Assembly: GCA_903840505.1 (NCBI GenBank)
Contig: CAIMGI010000082.1
Span: 1-51,565 of the forward strand
Source: an uncultured Bacteroidota bacterium
Lineage (GTDB): Bacteria > Bacteroidota > Bacteroidia > UBA4408
Length of the DNA: 51,565 nt
Reading direction: 5' to 3'
In this document: positions 18,260 through 26,810 of the stretch, in pieces
Layout of the letters: each line of letters starts with the position of its first letter
Numbering within the stretch: the first letter of the stretch is position 1
Translations under genes and position numbers: made by a program
The notes under the pieces: generated by a model
The model's input: only the letters and a program-made list of their open reading frames with translations
The model's database searches: none
What the model was told of the DNA's origin: nothing

Positions 18260-18945
18260 TTATTTTTTAAAACTATTTCCTCTCCAATATTCATTAATAT
18301 TAGTTTTTTGCCGCTATTGTGAAATTTATCAATAGCCTCTTTTTTATCAATCACTATATAGCCAAAAGTATCGTAATGCAATCCAATAATGGTATTGCAT
18401 TTAATAAAATCAGATGCAATTATTGCATTGTCTACACCCATTGTAAAATTATCGCCAATAGGAAGAAGGGCAAAATCTAATTTTCTAAACTCCCCAATTA
18501 ATTTCATATCATAGGTTAATGCTGTATCACCTGAGTAGTAAAAACTTCCTTTGTCCGATTCAATAATAAAGCCCATAGCGGTTCCACCATATGTACCATC
18601 CGGTAAACTACTTGAATGTTCTGCTGAAACACACTTCACTTTACCAAATTCAAACATCCACTTACCTCCAACATTCATTGGGTGAGTAGAATCCACTCCT
18701 TGCTTATTGAGCCAATTATGTATTTCCCAAGCACAAACAACTTTTGCTCCTGAATGCATTGCTATTGCAACAGCATCGGCAATATGGTCCTCGTGACCAT
18801 GGGATATTAATATGTAATTTGGTTTGATACTTTTTATATCGATGTCTTTTGCTAAGGGGTTAGGGGAAATAAATGGATCGAACAATATTTTTGTTCCATT
18901 TATAGTAACCATAAAACAAGAGTGGCCGTAGTATGTTATTTGCAT
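18256..18945 (-). CDS. UPF0173-family metal-dependent hydrolase (metallo-beta-lactamase fold)
   Basis: A 229-residue cytoplasmic hydrolase. Metal ligands are visible: YGHSCF near the N-terminus, the SHGHEDH motif (about residues 49-55), a later His in SAEHSS (about 110-115), Asp in YYSGDTALTYD (about 137-147), and His in IGLHYDTFG (about 192-200). These match the YtkL/UPF0173 group, whose substrate is not established. Its stop overlaps the parA start by 4 bases (ATGA), so it is the first gene of the operon with parA, parB and the propeller phosphatase. Confidence 0.87.
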   Translation of the reverse strand: MQITYYGHSCFMVTINGTKILFDPFISPNPLAKDIDIKSIKPNYILISHGHEDHIADAVAIAMHSGAKVVCAWEIHNWLNKQGVDSTHPMNVGGKWMFEFGKVKCVSAEHSSSLPDGTYGGTAMGFIIESDKGSFYYSGDTALTYDMKLIGEFRKLDFALLPIGDNFTMGVDNAIIASDFIKCNTIIGLHYDTFGYIVIDKKEAIDKFHNSGKKLILMNIGEEIVLKNK

Positions 18946-19069
18946 AAATAATTGTTACTTTGTTGTGAAAAATACAATATAAGCGACTGTTAAAATTAAG
19001 GCTTATTGCCGATTTTTAGGCGTAAAATGCATTATTTATTTAAACAAATTTTTGTTGATAAAAGAGCCT

Positions 19070-19588
19070 ATGATAACTGTTATAAACGCAACCAATCGTC
19101 CCAATAATAACACGAAAATATTTTCAGCAATGTACCTTCAAATGCTTGAAAAGAAAGAAGTTAAGTCTCATTTGTTTTCTTTTGAAGACTTGCCTCAAGC
19201 AATTGATTTATTAGAACTTTATAGTCCTTCTAAAAATCTTTTTAAACAAATTGTTGACAAGTATATTATCTCTTCAGAGAAACTGGTGTTTATTATTCCT
19301 GAATATAATGGAAGTTATCCCGGAATATTAAAATTGTTTATTGATGCGTGTAACCCTGAAATATTCAAAAATAAGAAAATTGCAATGGTGGGAGTTGCTA
19401 CCGGTCGTGCAGGAAATATTAGGGGAATGGACGATTTAACAAATGTATTTCATTATTTAGGGGCACATATTTTACCTTATAAATTACCCATATCCTCTAT
19501 ACTTAAAATAATAGACAATAATACTTGCAGCGATGAGTCAACTATTGCAGCGATGAATAAACAAGTAAGTTTGCTAATTGATTTTTAA
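19070..19588 (+). CDS. NAD(P)H-dependent FMN reductase
   Basis: About 172 residues, flavodoxin-like fold, related to the NADPH-dependent FMN reductase/azoreductase family. The phosphate loop is INATNRPNNNTKIF at the N-terminus, PEYNGSYPGILKLFIDA near the middle is the flavin-contacting segment, and VGVATGRAGNIRGMDDL is the conserved dimer loop. I chose the ATG at 19070 because the longer frame starts at a TTG (19052) and would put six residues before the first strand. The stop TAA shares one base with the ATG of the DoxX gene, indicating translational coupling. Confidence 0.85.
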   Translation: MITVINATNRPNNNTKIFSAMYLQMLEKKEVKSHLFSFEDLPQAIDLLELYSPSKNLFKQIVDKYIISSEKLVFIIPEYNGSYPGILKLFIDACNPEIFKNKKIAMVGVATGRAGNIRGMDDLTNVFHYLGAHILPYKLPISSILKIIDNNTCSDESTIAAMNKQVSLLIDF

Positions 19589-20034
19589 TGGAAATACTGC
19601 TTTTTTATTGTTGTAATAATACTTGCCAGGCTTCTTCTATTTATTGGGGAATACTGTTTATTAAAATAATTATTTTACTGTTTTTTTCAATTTTATTCAT
19701 TCAATCGGGTTGGGATAAAGTAAAAAATCATCAAGAAAATTTGTCGTGGCTTATTTCCTTTTTTAAGCAATCAATCTTTAAAGGCAGTGAGTTGATTCTA
19801 TTGTATCTGCTCACTTTTTTTGAGTTACTTGCCGCAGTACTTTCTTTTTTTTCAATTCCGTTACTGGTATTGGGAAATAGCCTAATTGGACAAGTAGCAC
19901 TTGCTTTTGCTGCCATTAGTTTCACAAGTATATTTTTGGGTCAGCGTGTTGCCAAAGATTATGTTGGCGCTACAGGAACAACAACTTACTTACTTTTTAC
20001 CCTTGCTTCAATGCTGGTATTTATTTTACTGTAA
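19588..20034 (+). CDS. DoxX-family membrane protein
   Basis: A 148-residue protein with four predicted membrane helices (about 20-42, 70-88, 95-115 and 126-146). SILFIQSGWDKV at the end of the first helix is the typical DoxX start (F..aG..Kl), and the later GQ and GT.Y..F segments also fit. Members are linked to quinol oxidation or redox stress. Coupling to an FMN reductase gene (TAATG overlap) is consistent with a redox role, but that is inference. The 3' end overlaps the convergent DUF4159 gene by 14 bases. Confidence 0.82.
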   Translation: MEILLFYCCNNTCQASSIYWGILFIKIIILLFFSILFIQSGWDKVKNHQENLSWLISFFKQSIFKGSELILLYLLTFFELLAAVLSFFSIPLLVLGNSLIGQVALAFAAISFTSIFLGQRVAKDYVGATGTTTYLLFTLASMLVFILL

Positions 20035-20686
20035 GGCTGTATTGTATTAAATTAGCACCCATTTTTAATGCTTTTATATGCGATTCGGGTGAATCTTTAT
20101 GCACCTCAAAGTCTTCCCAGCCATCACCTAAATCACATTCGTAGCTATAAAAGCAAACCAATCTGCCTTCATATATTAATCCAAAGCCTTGCGGTGGCTT
20201 GTCTTCGTGTTCGTGTATTTTTGGGAGGCCATTATTGAAATCATATTTTTGGTGATAAATTGGGTGGTTGAAAGGCAATTCTACAAAATCAAGTTCGGGA
20301 AATACTTTCTTGAGTTGTGGTCGCACAAATTTATCCAGTCCATAGTTATCATCAATGTGCAAAAAGCCACCGGCAATCAGGTAGTTACGAATGTTTTCCG
20401 CTTCTTGATTTGAAAAAACTATATTACCGTGCCCGGTTATATGAACAAAGGGATAATTAAATAGCTCGCTGCTACCTGCTTCTACAATTCCTTGTTCACT
20501 GTTAATATTTGTTTTTAGATTTTCGTTACAAAACTTTATAAGATTAGGTAAAGAAGTTTCAATATTCGCATACCAATCACCTCCACCATTGTATTTTAAT
20601 AATGCAATTTGATAAGAGGGAATAGAAGAAATTGTAAATGAAAACAATCCAACAAGTAAAAGAAGGAATAAAATTCTTTTTATCAT
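20021..20686 (-). CDS. DUF4159 domain protein, exported
   Basis: About 221 residues starting at the ATG at 20686 (MIKRIL). The frame can be extended to 20737, but that runs through a terminator and places 17 residues before an obvious signal peptide, so I reject it. After the signal (hydrophobic residues 4-20) the protein has the DUF4159 pattern: ALLKYNGGGDWYAN, LFNYPFVHITGHGN, NYLIAGGFLHIDDNYG, and a C-terminal DSPESHIKALKMGANLI. The fold is glutamine-amidotransferase-like, without known activity. Periplasmic location is likely. Confidence 0.88.
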   Translation of the reverse strand: MIKRILFLLLLVGLFSFTISSIPSYQIALLKYNGGGDWYANIETSLPNLIKFCNENLKTNINSEQGIVEAGSSELFNYPFVHITGHGNIVFSNQEAENIRNYLIAGGFLHIDDNYGLDKFVRPQLKKVFPELDFVELPFNHPIYHQKYDFNNGLPKIHEHEDKPPQGFGLIYEGRLVCFYSYECDLGDGWEDFEVHKDSPESHIKALKMGANLIQYSLTVK

Positions 20687-20724
20687 CCTACAAATATAGA
20701 GGTAAAAGGTTATTCTTGTAAAAT

Positions 20725-20756
20725 AAAAAAGCCCCACAATTTGTGGGGCTTTTTAT
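20725..20756. terminator. Rho-independent terminator (bidirectional)
   Basis: GC-rich stem GCCCCACA / TGTGGGGC with a 3-base loop, flanked by A6 on the left and T5 on the right. It ends the minus-strand lipoprotein gene (stop at 20774) and lies just upstream of the DUF4159 start. Confidence 0.9.
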
Positions 20757-20773
20757 TTATTTAATGAGTGGGA

Positions 20774-21619
20774 TTACTGAGCCCAAGTCATTGTAGTTTC
20801 GCTAGAATCATCACCGTTTGAAGTTTGAGATACAGTAACACCACCTTGAGTTTGTGAGTTAGTTCCTGTAGAAGTTCCTTTGTCAGAACGGATAACTTTC
20901 ATTTCTTTATTATGTAAACGAACCAATTTCCAAATAGAAACCATTTCATTTACTTGAGCAGTGTTCTTGTTAGTCCAGTTGCTTGTAGTAGTTGTAGTAG
21001 TTGTAGTTCCTGAGTTACCTTGGTTGTCAGTGTTAACGCTAGAAGTAGCTACAGTCCAATCATCGCTCAAAGTAGAAACCGAAATTTCTTCTTTGTTCTT
21101 AGTATCGTCTTGGATTTTACCTAAGAAGTTCCAAACACCAGAAGTTTTTACTGTATAAGTTTTAGTAATATCATCCTTGTCAACACTTCCTGCAGGCATA
21201 CCTTGAACACCAGCTAAGTTATCAATTGTTTCTTTTGTAACGTAGTTCATTTCTGCAGTCCAAGTTCCAGCTTTATCAAATGTGATAGAGTATTTAGATA
21301 CAGTACCTGTTAAAGTTTGGTTTGTAATAACTGAAGTAGCACCACAAGTAACAGTATTTGATCCTGTATAACCATATGTAGTAGCTGAAATAGTTTCAGT
21401 TCCTGTAGATTTGTTTGTTCCAACAACGTTGTTTCCGCAGTTAAAGCTGTTGTCGTTATTAGTTGTAACCGTCTTTAAATCTACGATATTCCAAGTTCCT
21501 TCAACTCTTGCTTTACGTGAGCTAAATGGCATTCCTGGATCCTCAGCTCCTTTTTTACAAGCAGGTAATACTGCAGCAGCAGCTAATAATACCAATAAAC
21601 TTTTTTGAATTTTTTTCAT
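20774..21619 (-). CDS. Lipoprotein with Thr-rich tract (lipocalin-like region possible)
   Basis: A 281-residue lipoprotein: signal ending LPAC with Cys21 lipidated. The segment VEGTWNIVDLKT (about residues 39-50) resembles the first strand of lipocalin-like domains, and repeated YSITFDKAGTW and TYTVKTSGVWNF segments look like beta strands of the same fold. Near residues 205-213 there is a run of eight threonines encoded by an ACN-type microsatellite. The C-terminus is Ser/Thr/Gln-rich. Likely on the cell surface or in the periplasm. It has its own promoter-like elements and terminator, so it is monocistronic. Confidence 0.8.
   Translation of the reverse strand: MKKIQKSLLVLLAAAAVLPACKKGAEDPGMPFSSRKARVEGTWNIVDLKTVTTNNDNSFNCGNNVVGTNKSTGTETISATTYGYTGSNTVTCGATSVITNQTLTGTVSKYSITFDKAGTWTAEMNYVTKETIDNLAGVQGMPAGSVDKDDITKTYTVKTSGVWNFLGKIQDDTKNKEEISVSTLSDDWTVATSSVNTDNQGNSGTTTTTTTTSNWTNKNTAQVNEMVSIWKLVRLHNKEMKVIRSDKGTSTGTNSQTQGGVTVSQTSNGDDSSETTMTWAQ
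20984..21008 (-). repeat. Trinucleotide microsatellite inside the lipoprotein gene
   Basis: On the plus strand GTAGTAGTT repeats nearly three times. On the coding strand this gives consecutive Thr codons. The repeat length is a multiple of three, so slippage would change the Thr count without breaking the frame. Confidence 0.7.
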
Positions 21620-21665
21620 TTGTTGTTTTTTTTAGTTTTTGATTAGTTGTTTTAAAAATCTTGCG

Positions 21666-21698
21666 CAAAGATACGATGCTTTTTTTACTTACTCCAAA
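21666..21698 (-). promoter_or_regulatory. Bacteroidota-type promoter of the lipoprotein gene
   Basis: On the minus strand a TTTG (21695-21698) is followed after 21 bases by TATCTTTG (21666-21673), a full TAnnTTTG match. The expected start is about 40 bases before the ATG at 21619. Confidence 0.65.
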
Positions 21699-21763
21699 TA
21701 TTTTTCAGTAAATATGAAAATATTCTTACCAAATAATAGTGTATTGTCTTGATAATTAAATTA

Positions 21764-22624
21764 TTAAAAATAAAAGTTGATGCTTAGTTGGCCACCGTTG
21801 TTATCGGTATCAATTCCTAAACTGGAACCTCCTCCGTTTATTAAACGTTTTGATTTTGAGCTGCTTGACCCAATGTCCCACGATTGTTGAGCACTATATC
21901 CATCATTTGTCGTTGTATACATTAAAGTTATTCCTAGTTCAGCTGCAATTGAAAATTTTGGCAGGATAAAATACTCTGCACCAATAAATCCTCTTGCTCC
22001 AATTCCAAAACTAGTCCCCTGTTTTGTTTCGGTTATTCTCGTAAGGCTTGAAGATGAAGTATAACCTCCGGATGGTATTGGTGCCGAAAAGTCGGTACTT
22101 GTTACCGAAACGTGTGTACTCGAATAGTCGTTGCCATAATTTATTTTTGTTTTACCGGTTGAAACCAATAACACTCCTTCAGCACCATAAAGTCCTTGTA
22201 ACCTGGTTTTTCCTTTTCTTTTTTCAACACCAAAAGACAAAGTGACATTTGCTGAAGTTGTTTTTTTTGAATCTTGCGTATAAACAGTATCAGTTGTTGA
22301 ATTTAATTCATCCACAACCGAGTTTCTAACAGTATTTGAAAGTGCAGCCAATCGTACCCTACCTCTATAGCATTTCTGATCTGCCGTAAAATACTTTCCA
22401 TTAATCGCCAGAGGAAAAGCAGATGGGTTAGATACATTGGGTGAAGTAGAGCCGGCAGTAGATAATAATCTCCCTGTATAGTTTAAAAATGGAACAGCAT
22501 CAATGCCAACTGACCAATCACCCTTTTCCGGGAGGTATTTCTCACCTTTTTTGGAAAGTAGTTCTTGAGAAAATAGTTGCGTAATGCTTAAAATAAATGC
22601 AATAGTTAAGGTTATTTGTTTCAT
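21764..22624 (-). CDS. Outer-membrane beta-barrel-type protein of unknown function
   Basis: About 286 residues from the ATG at 22624 (MKQITLT); the upstream ATG at 22699 would add a charged, non-signal-like 25 residues and is rejected. The signal peptide ends near QLFSQ. The mature protein alternates polar and aromatic residues, contains Gly-rich strand ends (SFGIGARGFIGAEYF, KFSIAAELGITLMYTT), and finishes with a strand ending in Phe (LSINFYF), as in outer-membrane barrels. A SWDIGSSSSKSKRL loop precedes the last strand. No named family recognised. Confidence 0.75.
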   Translation of the reverse strand: MKQITLTIAFILSITQLFSQELLSKKGEKYLPEKGDWSVGIDAVPFLNYTGRLLSTAGSTSPNVSNPSAFPLAINGKYFTADQKCYRGRVRLAALSNTVRNSVVDELNSTTDTVYTQDSKKTTSANVTLSFGVEKRKGKTRLQGLYGAEGVLLVSTGKTKINYGNDYSSTHVSVTSTDFSAPIPSGGYTSSSSLTRITETKQGTSFGIGARGFIGAEYFILPKFSIAAELGITLMYTTTNDGYSAQQSWDIGSSSSKSKRLINGGGSSLGIDTDNNGGQLSINFYF

Positions 22625-22667
22625 TGATTCTGTTTTTAAAACCGTATTATAACGTATATTTTTTTGT

Positions 22668-23312
22668 TTATTGTGCTTTTTGTTCAAGTAATGGAACAAA
22701 TTTAAAGTCCCCGTGTTCTTTTGTTGCGAATGAATTCTCAGCCGTTTTTAGCAATGAAAACATTTGTTGCACTTTACCATCTCCAACAGGGATAATAAGT
22801 GTTCCTCCAATTTTAAGTTGCTCTTTCAAAGCTTCTGGAATAAAAGGCGCCCCTGCTGTAACTATTATTTTGTCGAAAGGTGCAAAAGAAGGTAAGCCCT
22901 TATAGCCATCTCCAAAAAATAATTTTGGACTGTAGCCCAAGCTGGGTAATAAGTGCTTCGTTTTGTCGTAAAGTGATTTTTGCCGTTCAACACTAAACAC
23001 TTTTGCACCTAAAAAGCACAATATGGAAGTTTGATAGCCACATCCTGTACCAATTTCCAATACTTTTTCTCCTTTTTTAATTTGGAGGAGCTGACTTTGA
23101 AATGCTACTGTGTAAGGGTGTGAAATAGTTTGACCTGCCCCAATAGGAAAGGCTTTATCCTGATACGCAAATTCTAAAAACGCATTGTCAAGAAATAAGT
23201 GCCGCGGCACCGATTCAAGTGCAGCAATAACCTCACTATCATAAATACCCTTTTCGGTTATTTCTGCTACCATCTGCTTCCGCATTCCCTTGTGCCTAAA
23301 AGTATCTATCAC
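22668..23312 (-). CDS. pcm: Protein-L-isoaspartate O-methyltransferase
   Basis: A 214-residue repair enzyme that methylates isoaspartyl residues with SAM. The GTG at 23312 is favoured as start because the conserved DTFRHKGMRKQ block precedes the next ATG (23285). Family motifs: VPRHLFL (about 35-41), the PIGAGQTISHPYTVA substrate loop, SAM motif I VLEIGTGCGYQT (about 79-90), and GDGYKGLPSFAPFDKIIVTAGAP. It is divergent from the oxidoreductase gene at 23440. Confidence 0.93.
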   Translation of the reverse strand: MIDTFRHKGMRKQMVAEITEKGIYDSEVIAALESVPRHLFLDNAFLEFAYQDKAFPIGAGQTISHPYTVAFQSQLLQIKKGEKVLEIGTGCGYQTSILCFLGAKVFSVERQKSLYDKTKHLLPSLGYSPKLFFGDGYKGLPSFAPFDKIIVTAGAPFIPEALKEQLKIGGTLIIPVGDGKVQQMFSLLKTAENSFATKEHGDFKFVPLLEQKAQ

Positions 23313-23414
23313 GTCCTCTTTTTTAGTTTAACTCAACATACAAACATATATAAACTAACAATTAGTTGCTAATAAAAAACCAGAGGTTACTAAAAACTAA
23401 TTGTTAATAGCGCA

Positions 23415-23422
23415 TACTTTTG
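23415..23422 (+). promoter_or_regulatory. Bacteroidota-type -7 box upstream of the Gfo/Idh/MocA gene
   Basis: TACTTTTG matches TAnnTTTG and would start transcription about 10 bases before the ATG at 23440. No clear -33 element at the usual spacing. The leader would be very short. Confidence 0.45.
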
Positions 23423-23439
23423 TCTAAAACAGATGTAAA

Positions 23440-24426
23440 ATGAAAATAGGGGTATTGGGTGCAGGTCACTTAGGAAAAATTCACATTCGTATATTGAAAG
23501 AAATAATTGAATTTGATTTGGTTGGTTTTTATGATTCTGATGAAAAAAATGCCGCTTCTATATCAAAGGAATTTGATATAAAGGCTTTTTCTTCCATCGA
23601 TGAGTTGATTGATGCAGTTGATGCAGTTGATATTGTTACGCCAACACTTACGCATTATGATTGTGCAGTAAGGGCATTAAAAAAGAGCAAACATATATTT
23701 ATTGAGAAGCCTATAACCAATACTATAGAAGAGGCAAAACACCTTATTTCTCTTTCTCTTGAGGCCGATGTGAAAGGTCAAGTGGGTCACGTTGAGCGAT
23801 TTAACCCGGCATTTATAGCTGCAAAACCTTATTGTTCCAGTCCAATGTTTATCGAAACGCATCGATTGGCACAATTTAATCCTAGAGGAACAGATGTTTC
23901 TGTGGTGCTCGATTTGATGATTCACGATATAGACATTATCTTAAGTATTGTAAAATCGAATATTAAAAAGATTAGTGCAAGTGGTGTTGCAGTAGTAAGT
24001 GATACCCCCGATATTGCAAATGCGAGGATTGAATTTGATAATGGTTGTGTTGCAAATCTAACCGCAAGTAGGATATCGATGAAAAATATGAGAAAATCGC
24101 GCTTTTTTCAGCGGGATGCATACATTTCTGTCGATTTTTTGGAAAAGGAAGTCAGTGTTGTAAAACTCAAGTCGATTAATGGCGAGGCCGATCCTTTGGC
24201 TGTTGTGATTGATTTAGGGAAAGGGAAAGGACAAAAGCAGATATATTTTGATAAACCAAGCATTCAGCCAATTAATGCAATTAAAACAGAATTGGAGTAT
24301 TTTTATGAATCCATTAAAAATGATACCGTTCCACCTGTAAGTCTTGATGATGGTTATAAAGCCCTGGATGTTGCCTACAAAATAATTGAAAAATTAAAAT
24401 TAACTTCACAACTTTTAGATTCGTAA
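23440..24426 (+). CDS. Gfo/Idh/MocA-family NAD(P)-dependent oxidoreductase
   Basis: A 328-residue oxidoreductase, probably on a sugar or cyclitol. The Rossmann motif GAGHLGKIH is at residues 7-15. EKPITN holds the catalytic Lys90, and GHVERFNPAF near residue 120 is typical of the UDP-sugar or inositol-type members. DLMIHDIDI carries the conserved His. The C-terminal domain is the usual beta sheet. Downstream polysaccharide genes (glycosylphosphotransferase, glycosyltransferase) make a nucleotide-sugar substrate plausible, but that is inference. Confidence 0.88.
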   Translation: MKIGVLGAGHLGKIHIRILKEIIEFDLVGFYDSDEKNAASISKEFDIKAFSSIDELIDAVDAVDIVTPTLTHYDCAVRALKKSKHIFIEKPITNTIEEAKHLISLSLEADVKGQVGHVERFNPAFIAAKPYCSSPMFIETHRLAQFNPRGTDVSVVLDLMIHDIDIILSIVKSNIKKISASGVAVVSDTPDIANARIEFDNGCVANLTASRISMKNMRKSRFFQRDAYISVDFLEKEVSVVKLKSINGEADPLAVVIDLGKGKGQKQIYFDKPSIQPINAIKTELEYFYESIKNDTVPPVSLDDGYKALDVAYKIIEKLKLTSQLLDS

Positions 24427-24488
24427 CACAATAAAATGCAATATTTGTCGTTGCAAGTGTGTTATTGGTAATTTTGTGAAGTTAATAG

Positions 24489-25370
24489 ATGAGGAAATTT
24501 TTACGTAAGAGTATTTTTTTTGTTGGTTTTTCTGTTTTTTTATTCGCCTGTGATAAAAGTGTAGATGTACCATCCTACATAGTTATTGATAAGATTGATT
24601 TAACAGTCGATTATGCAACACAAGGCAGTGATTCAAAAGATATAACAGACGCTTGGGTTTATATTGATAATAAAGCCATTGGGGTATTTCAGTTACCTGC
24701 CAAATTTCCGGTTTTAAAAGAAGGTGAACATACTATTGATGTAAGTCCCGGCATTAAGCTCAGTGGTGTTAGCGAAACGCGTGCTCCATACCCTTTTTAT
24801 ACAATTTATACTCAACAGGTTAGTCTAACAAAAGGCGAAATAACGGTTGTTAAGCCAACAGTAAGCTATACTGCCTTTGCAAAATTTGCCTGGCTGGAAG
24901 ATTTTGAAAGCCCAGGAATAACAATGACCAAAACTACACGAAGCGATACAAACCTTAATGTAATAAGCTTAGTAAGTGATGTATTTGAAGGCAATAAAAG
25001 TGGGGCTAGTTTTTTGAGTGCTTCACAAAGCAGAACAAGGTTGGAGCTAAAATCAAACGATGCTTTTGTACTTCCAACTGCAGGCTCAAATGTATTTTTG
25101 GAGTTAAACTATAAAGTAAGTGAGACAGTTGCTGTAGGGGTTTATGCGAATACTCCTTCAGAATCTATTCAGCAAACTGCCGTTTATTTGAAAACAACCG
25201 CAAATAGTTCAGGAAATTTAGAATGGAAAAAAATATACATCAATTTATCTAGTGTTGTAAGTCCCCAAACTTCTGCCAAGGATTTTAATATTTTTATTTA
25301 TGCCGAAACTTCTCCTGAAGTACCCGAACCTGCATTTTATTTTGATAATATAAAGTTGGTATATCAGTAG
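24489..25370 (+). CDS. Lipoprotein with beta-sandwich (carbohydrate-binding-like) region
   Basis: A 293-residue lipoprotein; the lipobox FLFAC places the lipid on Cys21. Residues 30-125 look like an Ig-like beta domain (DAWVYIDNKAIGVFQLP, EGEHTIDVSPGI). Residues 135-293 resemble a jelly-roll carbohydrate-binding or MAM-like fold: FEGNKSG, a strand-rich middle (VFLELNYKV) and a terminal AFYFDNIKLVYQ, where the DNI pattern is common in such domains. It ends one base before the glycosylphosphotransferase start, so the two are probably co-translated, and it may act in polysaccharide export or attachment. Confidence 0.78.
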   Translation: MRKFLRKSIFFVGFSVFLFACDKSVDVPSYIVIDKIDLTVDYATQGSDSKDITDAWVYIDNKAIGVFQLPAKFPVLKEGEHTIDVSPGIKLSGVSETRAPYPFYTIYTQQVSLTKGEITVVKPTVSYTAFAKFAWLEDFESPGITMTKTTRSDTNLNVISLVSDVFEGNKSGASFLSASQSRTRLELKSNDAFVLPTAGSNVFLELNYKVSETVAVGVYANTPSESIQQTAVYLKTTANSSGNLEWKKIYINLSSVVSPQTSAKDFNIFIYAETSPEVPEPAFYFDNIKLVYQ

Positions 25371-25371
25371 T

Positions 25372-26796
25372 ATGAATAAACGTTTACAAACCATACTTTA
25401 TATTTTATCCGATTATATAACGGCATCTGCTTCGTGGGCCTGTTTTTTTGTTTTTAGGAAGTTGTATATTGAAATAGGTCAAGAAGGTGTTCACGCTCCC
25501 ATTGAGTTCAATGACACTTTTTACAAAGGCTTAATTTCAATTCCTTTTTTTTGGCTACTCCTATATGCCATAACAGGATACTATAAATCACCATTTCGAA
25601 AATCCAGATTAATTGAACTTGGTCAAACTATTTCAATTACTTTCATAGGAGTAATAATTTTGTTTTTTGCCTTATTGCTCGATGATTTTATTAATTCCTA
25701 TAAGGCTTACTACCAATCTTTTTTGTCACTTTTTTTTATTCATCTTTTTATTACTTATTTTTTTCGTTTTTGTATTACAACCAATACTGTAAGGAAAATC
25801 CAAAGCCGCAGAATAGGGTTTAATACACTTATGATTGGTAGCAATACAAATGCATTGAACTTATACAATGAGATGCAGTCACAATCAAAATCATCGGGCA
25901 ATAAATTTATTGGCTTTGTGCATATTGAAAATAAAAATGGTAAAGGACATTTATTGAAAGAACAATTGCCTCACTTGGGTGAGTTTAGTGATTTGAAAAA
26001 TATAATAACCCAGAATAATGTAGAGGAAGTTATTGTAGCAATAGAATCGTGGGAACACGAGTTTATTGGAAAAATAATAAATGAGCTGCAAGAATATTCA
26101 ACCATTATTATAAAAGTTATACCCGATATGTATGATATTTTATCGGGATCGGTAAAAATGAATTCTATTTTTGGCGCTCCGCTTATTGAAATATCTCACC
26201 ACATTATGCCAACCTGGCAACAGGTAGCAAAACGGGTTATTGATGTGAGTGTGTCACTAATTGTGTTGATTTTATTTTCTCCTTTATACATTGTAATAGC
26301 CATTTTGGTTAAAAGCGGGTCGAAGGGACCTGCCTTGTATAACCACGAAAGAATTGGAATACACGGCAAGCCATTCAATATTTATAAATTCAGATCGATG
26401 TACATTGATGCTGAAAAAAATGGTCCTGCCTTATCGAGCAAAACCGATCCAAGAATTACCCCTTTTGGGAAATTTATGCGTAAAGTCAGGCTTGACGAGA
26501 TACCACAATTTTACAATGTATTGATAGGTGATATGAGTATTGTAGGACCCCGTCCTGAAAGACAATACTATATTGATTTAATTGTAAAACAAGCACCGCA
26601 TTATAGGCATTTATTAAAAGTAAGACCGGGAATAACTTCGTGGGGCCAAGTAAAATATGGATATGCCGAAACTGTTGAAGAAATGGTTCAACGATTAAAA
26701 TACGATGTATTGTATATTGAAAATATGAGTATTTTAGTGGACTTTAAAATATTAATATACACTGTATTGATTGTGGTACAGGGAAGAGGTAAATAA
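25372..26796 (+). CDS. Exopolysaccharide biosynthesis polyprenyl glycosylphosphotransferase (WcaJ-like)
   Basis: A 474-residue membrane enzyme that moves a sugar-1-phosphate from a nucleotide sugar to undecaprenyl phosphate, the first step of polysaccharide repeat assembly. Four N-terminal helices (residues 5-140), a CoA_binding_3-like domain (about 145-270), a fifth helix (about 285-310) and the catalytic transferase. Motifs: KRVIDVSVSLIVL, NIYKFRSMYIDAEK, KVRLDEIPQFYNVL, MSIVGPRPE and RPGITSWGQV. The linked sugar (glucose, galactose or another) cannot be read from sequence. Confidence 0.93.
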   Translation: MNKRLQTILYILSDYITASASWACFFVFRKLYIEIGQEGVHAPIEFNDTFYKGLISIPFFWLLLYAITGYYKSPFRKSRLIELGQTISITFIGVIILFFALLLDDFINSYKAYYQSFLSLFFIHLFITYFFRFCITTNTVRKIQSRRIGFNTLMIGSNTNALNLYNEMQSQSKSSGNKFIGFVHIENKNGKGHLLKEQLPHLGEFSDLKNIITQNNVEEVIVAIESWEHEFIGKIINELQEYSTIIIKVIPDMYDILSGSVKMNSIFGAPLIEISHHIMPTWQQVAKRVIDVSVSLIVLILFSPLYIVIAILVKSGSKGPALYNHERIGIHGKPFNIYKFRSMYIDAEKNGPALSSKTDPRITPFGKFMRKVRLDEIPQFYNVLIGDMSIVGPRPERQYYIDLIVKQAPHYRHLLKVRPGITSWGQVKYGYAETVEEMVQRLKYDVLYIENMSILVDFKILIYTVLIVVQGRGK

Positions 26797-26810
26797 ATTC
26801 AATTAAAATT

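Noticed and set aside
16551-18945. parS site near parAB
   Set aside because: I could not find a TGTTTCACGTGAAACA-like palindrome by eye; a pattern search would be needed.
20687-20737. N-terminal extension of the DUF4159 protein
   Set aside because: It runs across a strong terminator and precedes a normal signal peptide.
22625-22699. N-terminal extension of the barrel-type protein
   Set aside because: The added 25 residues are charged and would hide the signal peptide starting at 22624.
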